The notes under the pieces were generated by a model that was not told the origin of the DNA, searched no databases, and worked only from the letters and a program-made list of their open reading frames with translations. A stretch of DNA of 55,455 nt, taken from NCBI GenBank assembly GCA_030180075.1, contig JASNJN010000201.1:1-55455 (forward strand). Reading direction: 5' to 3'. The position numbers and the translations under genes are program-made. Each line of letters opens with the position of its first letter. Positions within the stretch are counted from its first letter, which is position 1. The DNA is from Mikrocytos mackini (taxonomy: Eukaryota > Endomyxa > Ascetosporea > Mikrocytida > Mikrocytiidae). Below, in pieces: positions 30,851 to 41,821 of the stretch.

Positions 30851-31245
30851 TTAATTACCCATTTTAGCAGTGAACTCTGAAATCTTGTCAAGCTCGGAAA
30901 TGGACTTGGAAATGTTCCTGTTGCGCTGCTCGGAAGTGAGTAAATAGTCTCTTGTCATTAAGTCGGGGTTGAAACCTTTGTCGATTAAACTTTTTTTGAA
31001 AATACTCAATGGCTGAATAAGGGACGTCGATCTTCTTGAAATACTCAGATTGAGACTGTAAATTTGATGAAAAAGTATTCGTTGCGGTGGATATATTCGC
31101 CCTTTAGAAGAAAATACAGAGATGAAAGAATATCTTCCTTGGATGATAAGTTGAAGTTTTTTAAAGAGTTAGATGTTGATGTTAGTAGGTCAATGAATGA
31201 TGAAAGTTCGTTATGAAGACCGTCTAGTGGTGTTGGAGCTGTCAT
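30851..31245 (-). pseudogene. MED10: Mediator subunit 10, two homopolymer frameshifts
   Basis: The start is ATG 31245. Three overlapping frames together give a MED10-like protein of about 130 residues. First comes a helical part (LHNELSSFIDLLTSTSNSLK). After a shift at the A5 run 31070-31074 the frame gives KKIDVPYSAIEYF. After a shift at the T7 run 30992-30998 it gives LIDKGFNPDLMTRDYLL and the end at 30851. The IPxxxxEYID-x-GRNPDxYT core is the MED10 hallmark. Mediator links transcription factors to RNA polymerase II, and MED10 sits in its middle module. The clean motif conservation suggests the shifts are sequence errors rather than decay. The 3' end converges on the PH gene 10 bp away. 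Confidence 0.7.
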
Positions 31246-31311
31246 GGAGTTTTAGAATTTTAAATTTTGAATTGAAAAATTATAACTTTACACTACATAC
31301 AGAAGACATTA
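31246..31311. promoter_or_regulatory. Divergent promoter, MED10 / 31312 gene
   Basis: Only 66 bp separate the two ATGs. The centre reads ttttaaattttgaattg, an AAATTT-like signal usable in both directions. Confidence 0.45.
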
Positions 31312-31674
31312 ATGGTATGTGATACAACAAAAGAACTTATGAGATTCTCAAAATGTATTATAGGGAAGCCGGTTGGAAATTATCTTCGGGAACGTTACAT
31401 TTACAAGACATCCCTTTATGGGCCTGTAGAAAGCTTCAAAGTTTACAACCAAGAGAATTTAAAGTTCAACATGTTTATGTATGTCATGGATAGATACACA
31501 GACATCGATCGCCCTCTTTTAGTTTCTATAAACAATATCAGGAACAAAGACAAAAACAGTGTTGTTACAGGCAACAAAGTTTTATTTTACACAAAGAACC
31601 TCGTAAAATATTATATTATAGAGAAAACAATCAGTGGAGCGCTAAAATATATTTTTGGATGGGATAAATATTGA
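31312..31674 (+). CDS. Small protein of unknown function
   Basis: 120 residues, ATG start, intact frame, preceded by an AAATTT-like signal shared with MED10. Moderately basic, rich in aromatic and isoleucine residues, with no signal peptide or membrane segment. No family is recognised. Position in a cellular gene cluster with a tight divergent spacer supports it being real. Confidence 0.5.
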   Translation: MVCDTTKELMRFSKCIIGKPVGNYLRERYIYKTSLYGPVESFKVYNQENLKFNMFMYVMDRYTDIDRPLLVSINNIRNKDKNSVVTGNKVLFYTKNLVKYYIIEKTISGALKYIFGWDKY

Positions 31675-31955
31675 ATGTGAATATAAAGTTTTAATTAAAT
31701 ATGGAAATACAGTCAACCCTTGATAAAATGTACAAATTTTCTAATATTTACTCGCGTAAGATTTACAAAAATGCTCATTTTGGCGATATTTCAAAAATTA
31801 TTTATCGGAAATGACTCGATAATCATCAATTTCTCTATAATTTATGCGAACTTGGTCCAATAACTATTAATTATGCGTAAAACGGCATATAAATCCATTT
31901 ATCAAAATTGAAAAATTATTTTTGGTGGCATTTACACTGAAATACAATTTGTCTT
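31675..31955. other. Non-coding, with a stray pogo-like end
   Basis: At about 31707, tacagtcaacccttgataaa resembles the Tigger terminus at 21260. No partner end is seen nearby, so this is probably a truncated relic. Confidence 0.35.
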
Positions 31956-32281
31956 AGGGCGAGGAACCTTGCACACCAAAATTATAATCTTATGTGTCAT
32001 ATTTTGCTAAAACAAAGTATATTTATTTCCAGTAAATAATAAACATAAAATTGGGTTCGGTTTGAATTTTAATGGTTTTGTTCAAAAAATTATCTTTATA
32101 ATTGTTAAATTTTTAAAAATCTAAAAAATGAGCGATTAAAAATAAAATTTTTGAACTGAACCATTAAACCCCAAATCGGCCCAATTTTATGTTTATCATT
32201 TACTAAGAAACAATATAAATAAATATTACTCGATTTAAAGTCATATTAAAAATTTTATTGGAGTGCAAGGTTGCTCACCCT
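31956..32281. mobile_element. Foldback MITE
   Basis: Long imperfect inverted repeat. The left arm begins agggcgaggaaccttgcac and the right arm ends gtgcaaggttgctcaccct; the arms meet at aaacataaaattggg near 32041-32056 and its complement near 32178-32193. The element is almost all arm with a short loop. No clear TSD. Confidence 0.65.
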
Positions 32282-33039
32282 TCATCTTATCCTTATCGAA
32301 AACATTCCAACCAAAAGTATTAATTTAATATTTAATGCATAATATATCATTAAATCAAAGTACCATATGGTATTTAGGGCACTTATCGTGCGGAGCGATA
32401 GCGTAGCACTTTATTGTTAAGGAAAGATTTTAAAATTGTACAGTGATCAAACAAATAAATAAAACTAACCATATGTATGTGAAACAGTAAATAACTACAT
32501 TTGTTGAAACCAATGCTGAACTCGGCCTAGATTAAGAGAAAAGTTTTTCAAAAATTTAAATTTGAATGATATTCCGTAGATTGGTTTGTTAATGCTAAAT
32601 CCTAACTAGAATACTAAAAACAATGTTTATATGCTTATAATTGTTTTAAAAAGTGTTTTGTTTCCCAGAATCCAGATTTTTTTTAAAAAAAATTAAATTT
32701 CACAAAATTTTCCTATTGTTCTCAACCGAAAGATTTATAGCTAGCTACAACATTTTTAGAGCAATTACAAAAGTTTACTCATAAATAGGGTGAACAAATA
32801 TAACTTTGGTATATTTTGCTAAAAATTTTATGATGAGCCAGGTTATACGCGCAATTAGTCTAAAAACATCTCATAATGCTGATGCCGTTACATACAAGTA
32901 TATAAATGTATATTTTGTCAAAAATATTCTGAAAGGTAACTTTTTAAGTAGATAGCTAGACTTAACCAAACCTATACTGAGAAAATAAAGACAATTGGAC
33001 GTGTCCGACATATATACCTTTGCCTTCTAATAGATATTA
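32282..33039. other. Non-coding, nothing recognised
   Basis: AT-rich. A short GC-richer piece, gtgcggagcgatagcgtagcac (near 32390), is an imperfect palindrome and echoes the agcg-type units at 15058 and 15819. No ORF of substance. Confidence 0.35.
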
Positions 33040-33290
33040 TATTTGAGTTGTTTAGTATCAAAATGAGTCCTTAAAATTTTTTGGGTGCTTTTTCAAATTA
33101 GAATTTATCATGAATATTTTGCTTATTTTATTTCCGGTTTTTTATAGAATTAAATTTATTGTGTCTTTGGTATGGAATGTTGGAGTTTTAACGTCCAAGA
33201 TTGAATTTATGAAAATAACTATGCCATATAAAACTGGTAAAAAATTTTGAGAGGACTCATTTTGATACAAAACAACCCATTTATAATGGT
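33040..33290. repeat. Inverted-repeat element
   Basis: Arms of about 45 bp: gttgtttagtatcaaaatga (33048 onward) and its complement tcattttgatacaaaacaac ending near 33277. The spacer is about 160 bp and the ends are uncertain; it is probably another MITE. Confidence 0.5.
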
Positions 33291-33339
33291 TTGGTGGTTA
33301 TGTATAATTCCAAGATAAATTATTTTTCTGTGTAAATTG

Positions 33340-33630
33340 ATATTGATTCACTTATAAAAACACACCAAATTAAAAAATACAGAGGCCTTATTTCTTTCTA
33401 AAAACACGATAAAAACGTTTTACACATGTTCCGCGTGTTCCGTGAGGTGTATTAAATTTTTAATAACTGATTTTTTCACCCATTTTTAAAAAACAGAGCC
33501 GAACGAACCTGAAACACGTCTCCGTCGAATAAAACATGCAAACAAACCGCAAAACACCTTTCTAAACATTTGAAAACATCTAAAAAAAATTTAAAAGGGT
33601 GTGATTTTCTCACAAAATGATTAATATTTA
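33340..33630. mobile_element. MITE family 2, copy b (inverted)
   Basis: Reverse complement of 27146-27478 at about 90% by eye (shared segments include cacatgttccgcgtgttccg and aacatgcaaacaaaccgc). It lacks the roughly 50-bp hairpin segment present in copy a. Confidence 0.75.
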
Positions 33631-35008
33631 AATGTTTATAACAAAATATATTGTTATTGTTCTATCCTAAATAAATCATGGATATACCAATAATTGAAAA
33701 AAGATTACGTAAATTTTCATTAAAATGTTGTTGTCTCTTACCCAAGAAATTAAAAGATTAAAGGTCTCCTTTCAATGTTTCGTAATACATTTTGTAATAT
33801 TCAAATTAGGTTTAAAATAATGTAGTCACTAATTTTTTAAATTTCCGACAATAAGTTAAAAGGGCCAAAGTATATATAATTAATTCAAAATTTTTATGCT
33901 GTTTTAATTCCAATCATAAAATTGATAAACCTGACTATTTAAGTTGAATCCTATATTTCCTTCAATATTGAACAAAACGAGTATGATGGGTGTGTATAAA
34001 TTAAACACAAAAGGATAAAAGTTGATCAATCTACCCAATGAGTATTCAAAAGACTGGTTGATATACCCCTCATATTGATTTATGTATAAAACTTAAACCT
34101 TAGTTTAAAATTTATAGGTAAATTTCGGTATTTATATGCAAAATATCAAAAAACTTACAGTGAACCAGGTAACTTTGAAATGGGTATCTTTTTCATTTTT
34201 CAAGGTATATTTCTGTCTGCTCTGCTCATAACTAAAGTACTGTTCTAAACAAGACAACAACTTTAAATGCCCAATTATAAACAGTAGCTTCAAATTGTTA
34301 AATGGTTTATCAAGACTATATAAAAACATTCGAAAACTTTACATTTATTTTATTTGCTCTTATGACTTTTTATACATCATGAAAATAACAAAAACGAATT
34401 TTATTTACATTAATAGATGTATTTTGATCCAAAGTCTTTCTCCAACTAATAATTAAAGATAACTGAGATATTTAGAAATATAAACAAATTTAGGATGGGT
34501 CGAAGTAAGGAAAATGAAATTAAGAATTTAAAGACAACACCAATCCTGATGTTTTAAACGAACACTTATTGGAAAAGCTCAAATAAATACCCTAAAGAAT
34601 TTATATATAAATTTTAAATGCATTCTCTAGCTGTAGTTTTAACTATTTCCAATACAAATAAAGAAAAACACAAATAAATGAATATAATTATTTTTATTTT
34701 ATTTAATAAACAATACACGATGTTACCAATTTTATTTAATTAATTAATTTTAAATTTATTTATGGATAACTTTTTATAACAATAATATCTTTGTTTATAA
34801 TATGTTGTAATTTTTATTAAATATTTATAATATATTATTTTAAATAACTGATATATAAAATGATATTTTATTTGCGCCATAAATTAAAAAATTGTTTTAG
34901 GTGTTGTTATGATATAAGCCCACTATGGAGGTTTGCCGATTAACTAAAATATAATATTAACTTTTCATCCAAAATTTAGTATACTCTTTAAAACACACAC
35001 CATCACCT
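33631..35008. other. Non-coding; may include gypsy-4 5' LTR
   Basis: About 1.4 kb, very AT-rich (especially 34670-34870). No supported gene. The 5' LTR of gypsy-4 should lie at the right side of this stretch, but no partner LTR is available to define it. Confidence 0.4.
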
Positions 35009-36574
35009 ATGACATACAACGACAACATAAGCAGCCGTAAGGGTCGACACCGACCCGACGGTAGCCGTACAGGGGTTATTACTCACTCCCTCTACGAACA
35101 CCTCCTGATCTACGGGAAACTACCCCGGAGGTCGGACATGATGAATTCATCGAATAGCGACCTTGAGGTGAAACAATACCTTCACAGGCACCTACAAGAC
35201 AGTGACCCAAACTTTTGTGCGGAAACCGCAAACTTCACCATCACACCTCCCAATACTACATTACACATCACACGCTCTATCAACCTAATGAGCGACGTAC
35301 ATAAACAAGATGTGATAATCTGGCGGGAGCAATTTCTAGAAACAAAGAAAATCTGTGGATGGGACGAAGCAACCGCAAAACAAGTTCTCATATCACTTAC
35401 ATCGCCTTTATTACAAAAACACTACGAAGGTAAAGAGAACGCGGAACAAATGCTAAAACAACTACTACAGGAGAAATACAACACACAACGGATACCCAAA
35501 TACTACAATGAGATCAACAACATTAGACAATCAAATTTCCAAACAATAAAACAATATTTGGACATAATAGAATGTTTAACAACACGACTCGGAATATGCA
35601 AAGATTGGCCAAATAACCAAGTAGACGCGAAAGAAGAGGAGACTTTCCTCAACGGGTTATCAAACCGCACCAAATTGGAAATGGCTAGGCTCACCATAAA
35701 AACCAAAGACGAAATGTATTCTCTAATTAATACTACCGAGGAAACTATGATTGAGCAAATGAAAACAAACGGTAAGGATTTACATTCCTACCCTCAGAAT
35801 AAACCCTATAACCTGCAAACCAAACCCTTTAATAGAGATGGCCCAAGACAGAATAGACGTTCCGAGAAATACTGCACATATCATAAGTCAACATACCATG
35901 ATAGTAGTGAATGTAAAGTTCTGAACGAGTCTGCCACAAATTCAACAAACAGAAACGAAAACTATCAACCAAACAAGAAAAACTCTCCGACATATTCCAA
36001 AGATTGGAGTAACAACCAAAGGAAAACTCATGACGATAACAGGAACACGAGAAACCACAACTACCTCCTACGAGACCCTCCCCAATCCATTCAACAAGCC
36101 TCAGTAAAAGTTAAATTTGGAACGCAAGAGCTAACGGGGTTAATTGATACCGGATCAACCAAAAGTATCATAGACGAAAAACTTTGCCTACCTTTCGAAA
36201 TAATAGAAGAAAANGGATCAAAAACAAAAATCGAAACGATTGAGGGACAAATAGTTACTACACTCAAAAAGACGAGCGCATCAATTGAATTTCAAGGGAT
36301 ACTGTACAAAAAATTCCTTCATAAGTTCACCGTTATCCCAAATACGTCGATACAACTTATATTTGGTCTGGACTTTCTTGTAGAAAATAAAGGAGTGATC
36401 AATCTAAACAATCTAACACTCACGTTGGACAGCGATCTTATATTTTTAGACACTAATTCCAAACACGAAGTTCCTTGTCCTGACCAACTACTTATAGAGA
36501 AAACACATGTCTCAACACAAAGTTCCGCAGTATCCAACATATACTTGAGGAAACTACGCCAGAAACCAAAGTAG
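35009..36574 (+). pseudogene. gypsy-4 Gag and protease
   Basis: A 521-residue frame: Gag (retrotransposon capsid-like, about 100-260); variant zinc knuckle near 290 (YCTYHKSTYHDSSEC, C-x2-H-x4-H-x4-C); protease near 375 (LTGLIDTGSTKSIID) with a second motif LIFGLDFLVE. One ambiguous base occurs at 36214. The final residues come from an out-of-phase extension. The Pol frame, which starts in a different phase near 36545, is reached only by a frameshift, either programmed or mutational. Confidence 0.8.
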
Positions 36575-37499
36575 GGCTCATTAAAGATAGTGCCCACAAA
36601 ATACACCTTAACAACCCATGACCATTTACGTTGAAACCCTACAGCATACCTTTCAAACTCCATGAACGAAACAAAGAAGAAATTTTGCGACTGCAAAACA
36701 TCGGCGTTATACGACCCAGCAATCAGAATGGATTAGCCCCGCTTTTCCACTCGCGAAGAGAAATGGGCAAATACGGTTGATTATTGACTATCGTATGTTA
36801 AATAATCAAACTGTAAAATTAGGTTACCCGTTCCCATCTATCACTGATCAACTTTACGACCTAAAGGAAGCCTCGATTTTTTCGCAAATAGATATAAATC
36901 AAGGCTACTACCAAATTCCGGTAGATAGCGACTCTATACATCTTACCAGCTTCGTTGTCCCTTGGGGACAGTTTGAATTTCTCAGGATGCCATTTGGGTT
37001 AACCAATGCTCCGAGAACCTTTCAAATGACCATGAACAATATCTTCAAAAACACTCCCTTTGTCAAAATTTTTCTTGATGACATATTAATTTTTAGTCAT
37101 GACGAACAACAACATTTAAAACACATTCAATATGTTTTAGAGATCCTTTAAAAGAACGGAGCCGTTATCAATCAATCTAAATGCAACTTCCTTCAAAACG
37201 AAGTGACTTATTGGGGGTACAAAATAAACGAACAAGGATTACAACCATCCAACGTCCATAAATTGGAACTTCAACTCGACAAATTACCAAGAACCAAGCA
37301 CGCAATACAAAAAATCCTGGGAACAGTTAACTGGTTCCGTCCTTTTATTCCCAATCTAAGTAAAAAGATTACGCCAGTTTCGGATATGTTAAAACACCCT
37401 GATTTTGTTTGGAAACCAGCCCACACCCATATAATTGCAGGATTGGTAAAGGAACTAAACGAAGCGCCGATTTTACATCACCCTCTTTACGATCAATGA
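36545..37499 (+). pseudogene. gypsy-4 RT, broken
   Basis: The RT blocks are complete enough to recognise: PFTLKPYSIPF, EWISPAFPLA, IRLIIDYRMLN, LRMPFGLTNAP and the catalytic IFLDDILIF. Damage: TGA 36619-36621 just before PFTLKP, a frameshift near 36720, and TAA 37149-37151 (LEIL stop KNG). The reading frame is then good to 37496, where similarity ends abruptly. Confidence 0.8.
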
Positions 37500-38235
37500 A
37501 ACAAAGGAAAAATGCCGTAAAACTGACTGGGTGATACAGGCCCAGGGAAAGTTTATAAACGGCAAGCTCATTTCAAAACACTATTAAAAGTCCATTTGCC
37601 TGGTATTAAGTTAGTCAGGGCATGGCAGATCGATGAAAGGTTTATTCACAAAACAAAAAGTTAACTTCTAATTGTTGCTCTTAACCCAAAAGACGCTCAC
37701 CGAGTATCTATAGCTTAAATAGAGAAAAGGGGCGCATGAGTTTATATAAGGGCAACAGATGTGGGAATTGAAAGACTCCAAAAGCCGTTTGAAACGCTTA
37801 TTCAAAATAAGCCCCTTTTTGCAAGGCTCAGAGTTACAAAATAACACTTTAAAATATAAGAAGTAGACAAACCCTAAATAAGGGATCATTTGTTATAGAA
37901 AAGTAACCATACCCTCTGATTTTGAATATTTATTTAAATGAGGGCATCTCGGTTTAATAATGTTTTGAAAGTTAAAAGTCAATATAACTAGTTTTAATAT
38001 AAACATGTTTGGGAATACAGTGTTTGTGAAACAAATACTCGTCGAATTTGGGACTTGTGGAGGTTTACTTAGTTTAATTTGGAATATGTGTAGGCCAGTA
38101 GGTTGAAAGGAGAAATTTATAATTAAATATATAATTAGTTTCTCCGTTTCAAAAAAAAAAAATTTATAGATCGTGGATTTTGTTAACGGTTGGATGTGCG
38201 ACGTAATTTCTGATTGGTTATAATCAGTTATAACC
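37500..38235. other. Non-coding, nothing recognised
   Basis: About 740 bp. Some residual open stretches on both strands but no motif; possibly eroded retrotransposon sequence beyond the gypsy-4 truncation point. Confidence 0.35.
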
Positions 38236-40257
38236 ATAGATGGGACTTTTTGAATGACTAATTGACTAATTCGTCAACCGACTAATATTTTGTTTTGACT
38301 AACACAGCGATTGACTAATTGCACCTTTTAGTCAATTGACAGTTTTTGGTGTTTGGCAGTTTTTTTAGAAATGGTGACTAATGTGTCACGTTTTAGGTAC
38401 AAACTGTCAATTTGATTTCGTCGGCTTTAGTCAATTTGGCCAAAAAATCGACGTATTCAATTTTTTTTCGAAATTGACTAATTAGTCAATTTTTTGTCAC
38501 TTTTTTTGACTAATTTTTTAAAAAATAAATTTTAAAGCTAAACTTCAAGGGTAAATTTTCTAATAAAAAAATTTTGAAAAAAAAATTTTTATGATCGAAA
38601 ACGCTTATTCACGTTTTTTGTCGAAAAAAATTTTTTTCTAAGGGTGTATACACAGGGTTGTAAGGTAAAAACCACCTGGTTTTTACCACCGTGGTAAAAA
38701 CCGGATATTACCGTCATGTCATAAACCTTTTTGACGTTTTACCCGGCATAAACCTAAAATTTGGTAGGGACTAATTTTTGGAAGATTTTGGGGATAAAAT
38801 TTTCGATTTTTAGCAAATTTTTATTTTAATATTTTATTACTTTGATTTTGGAGATTTTTGATTTGTCAGGAAATATTTTATTTCTAATCTCCTGAGATTT
38901 TTTTAAGTAATTCCAAATAAGAAAATTTTTGGAATTTTTGCCATGTTTTAGTCCGGTTAATCCGGGTTAAACCCCTGGCAATGTCATAAGGGTTTATGCC
39001 TGTCATAAACGCAACCCTGTGTATACACGAATTTTTTAGAAAATGTTTGACTCAAAATATATACAATATTTCAAAAATAAATTGAATTTTTTTTATAAAT
39101 TATGTGTTTTTAAGAGATCTCGCGATTCCATATCTCAGAATTATTTTCTGAGTTTTTATTTATCGTAAAATGAAAAAATAAAAAATATGCTACATAAATC
39201 TCAAAAAATGGGGTCACGATTATAGCCCCCATATTGAAAAAAATTTTTACCGAAAGAAATATGTTAAAATATAGCTCATTTTAACATTTTGATAATTTTT
39301 CAAAAAAATTGAAAATAAATATTGTGGTTTTTAAGTCGACCGAAAAGTACACTTTTTCAAAAATTTAAAATTTTTTTGAAAAGAAAAAAATTCGTACAAA
39401 AAATTTTTTGTGGAAATTTGTTTAAATGACGATAATAAGAAAAATAAAGTTTAAAAATTTTTTGTACGAATTTTTTTCTTTCCAAAAAAATTTTAAATTT
39501 TTGAAAAAGTGTACTTTTTGGTCTACCTAAAAACCACAATATTTATTTTCAATTTTTTTTGAAAAAATTATCAAAATGTTAAAATGAGCTATATTTTAAC
39601 ATATTTCTTTCGGTAAAAATTTTTTTCAATATGGGGGCTATAATCGTGACCCCATTTTTTGAGATTTATGTAGCATATTTTTTATTTTTTCATTTTACGA
39701 TAAATAAAAACTCAGAAAATAATTCTGAGATATGGAATCGCGAGATCTCTTAAAAACACATAATTTATTAAAAAAAATTCAATTTATTTTTGAAACATTG
39801 TATATATTTTGAGTCAAACATTTTCTAAAAAATTCGTGTATACACCCTTAGAAAAAAAATTTTTTCGACAAAAAAATTTTTTTAATAAAATAGCGTGAAT
39901 ACGCGTTTTTGATCATAAAAATTTTTTTATTAGAAAATTTACACTTGAAGTTTAGGTTTAAAATTTATTTTTAAAAAATTAGTCAAAAAAAGTGACAAAA
40001 AATTGACCAATTAGTCAATTTCGAAAAAAAATTGAATACGTCGATTGTTTGGCCAAATTGACTAAAGCCGATAAAATCAAATTGACAGTTTGTACCTAAA
40101 ACGTGACACATTAGTCACCATTTCTAAAAAAAACTGTCAAACACCAAAAACTGTCAATTGACTAAACGGCGCAATTAGTCAATCGCTGTGTTAGTCAAAA
40201 CAAAATATTAGTCGGTTGACGAATTAGTCAATTAGTCATTCAAAAAGTCCCATCTAT
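38236..40257. repeat. Two-kilobase palindrome (foldback element)
   Basis: Two arms of about 800 bp, nearly identical and inverted, around a loop of some 40 bp at about 39408-39450. The outer ends read ATAGATGGGACTTTTTGAATG. The left arm is longer by a 367-bp MITE. Near the ends, gactaattgactaattcgtc-like units repeat. The ends resemble those of the 43955-47768 element (CATAGATGGGC), so both may belong to one hAT-like group. No clear TSD here. Confidence 0.85.
38653..39019. mobile_element. hAT-type MITE in the left palindrome arm
   Basis: A 367-bp element with ends CAGGGTTG and CAACCCTG, flanked by the 8-bp duplication TGTATACA (38645-38652, 39020-39027). The other palindrome arm preserves the empty site gtgtatacac at 39836-39845, which proves the insertion and its limits within one base. 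It contains an internal hairpin (ggtaaaaacc...ggtttttacc). Confidence 0.9.
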
Positions 40258-40806
40258 AGGATAAACTGGTATAAATAAACCTGCTTAAATCAGTTTATAC
40301 CCAAATGGGTGATATTATTGTAGTTTCGTCTACTTTTATAACAACATCGGAAATAAGTTATTCTATATAAAATAAATTTGATTTAATGTTAACATTGTAT
40401 GGGATTGTGAACAAATCACGATCGTAAATTAGAAAATAAGTAATTTACTTCATATAACATTTCAAATTTCGCTAACTAATCATATCTCGAGTTATTTACG
40501 CATATTTGGCGTGGATTAATAAAATAACCTGTTCAATAATCAATAATTAACAAATTCATGTGTGAAGAATTATAGAAAAATCCATTTTTTGTACAAAATT
40601 TGCAGTTACGTATTTTTTGCATTTATAACTTTTTGTAGAGGCAATTACATACAATTTGGAGACCAGAAAACGACATTTCAGGGTTCATTGACCAACATAC
40701 CAAAAATTGCAAAAATTGCATTTGGGTTGCCCTACTTATTGTCCTTATTAACATATGAACTAACATTAATATTATTCTTTCTCGAACATTTATTTATCTG
40801 GCCATT
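40258..40806. other. Non-coding, possible hydrophobic relic
   Basis: A plus-strand open stretch at 40562-40891 encodes hydrophobic segments (FGLPYLLSLLTYELTLILFF) but has no ATG and overlaps the 3' end of the minus-strand membrane gene. I leave it uncalled. Confidence 0.35.
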
Positions 40807-41698
40807 TTACTCCGGGCCTAAAGGCCTCCTTGAAGGGCTTTGGATAGCATTTCTATTACTGACCCTAGCCTCCTTGACAGCCATCTTATGATTTCTCCTG
40901 TCTTCATGTTGGCTTGTTCTTGCTGCTTTGTCAGGGTTTATATCGACCCGCTGAGTACTTCTATTTTCGATCTTAATACTTTGATNTGTACTNTGTTCGT
41001 TTAATTCATGTTCCATGTCAAGAGCAGTCGAAAGCATTGTTGAAGTTGCAACAATTAATTGTTTTCTTAAAATGGACTTTGGTTGAGACTTAGTTTGGGG
41101 ATCATTAAAGTGTTTTGTGAACTCAGAATAACCCTGCCCAAAAATGCGAAGTTTTTGAAGTTGTATATAAACGTACAAAGTTCCTTTCTGTATGAGCTCG
41201 TCTTTAGTATATTTGACAATATTTTCCAAAGTATTTTCGGCCATTTTTTGTAATAGCGTCTGTGTTTTTTTCTGCTTCATCACAGAAATCCTGAATAGAT
41301 GTACAAAAGGTGTCCATTTCTTCTTCGGTTAGTCGGCCCATGACGTAAGAACGCGATTCGTTCAGGAACTGTGGGTCTGTTGCAGAACTGTCGTCATCCG
41401 TTTGTAACGTTATAATGTTGCCCGGATAAGGATCGTAAACTTCGTCATCATCATCATCGGTCTCTGGGATGGTGGGGTTGCTAATAGTGTGAACAGTATA
41501 TGATGTATTTGTGTTTGATGAAGAACTAGTTTGTAATGATGATGATTTAGAAGTTTCCTTTGGGGCTGTGGACTTATTCACAATTATACAAACAACTATG
41601 GCTGCGGTCACTAGAAACACCAATGTCGCTGACGTTGCTATGATTATTCTATTGTTTCGCTGTGCTATTTTGTCTCGTACTATTTTCTTTGGGCGCAT
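40807..41698 (-). CDS. Membrane-anchored protein of unknown function, frameshifted
   Basis: The start is the ATG at 41698; the frame is open further up only through a TTG. A basic head (RPKKIVRDKIAQRNNR) precedes one transmembrane segment (IIIATSATLVFLVTAAIVVCIIV region, residues about 18-40). Then come a Ser/Thr-rich stretch and an acidic run (ETDDDDDEVYD). The frame ends near 41204, but a second frame picks up the helical, charged remainder and runs to 40807. They meet at six T (plus strand), 41244-41249. Two ambiguous bases (40986, 40993) lie in the second part. It is probably a type II membrane protein; the shift may be a sequence error. No family recognised. Confidence 0.55.
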
Positions 41699-41821
41699 AT
41701 CAGATAATTTGAACTTACAATTAATCTGACGATTTTTTAAAATTTGGGAAAATATTTTCAAAACTTTTAGAGCTCAGAATAAATATTTATCATGTGACCT
41801 TTTAAGTTATAATAAAATTCA

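Larger units (their letters stand above)
35009..37499 (+). mobile_element. Ty3/gypsy retrotransposon 4, truncated
   Basis: Plus-strand Gag, protease and RT. Recognisable coding stops inside the RT-RNase H connection near 37499; RNase H and integrase are missing. It is related to gypsy-1 and gypsy-2 (same knuckle type, same IFLDDIL form). No LTR pair found. Confidence 0.85.

Noticed and set aside
34132-34329. Minus-strand ORF of 65 codons with a hydrophobic end
   Set aside because: Isolated in very AT-rich DNA; expected by chance.
39357-39539. Minus-strand ORF at the palindrome centre
   Set aside because: Created by the palindrome's own poly-A/T-rich sequence; low complexity.
40562-40891. 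Plus-strand hydrophobic ORF of 109 codons
   Set aside because: No ATG (only GTG), overlaps the end of the minus-strand membrane gene, no start signal.
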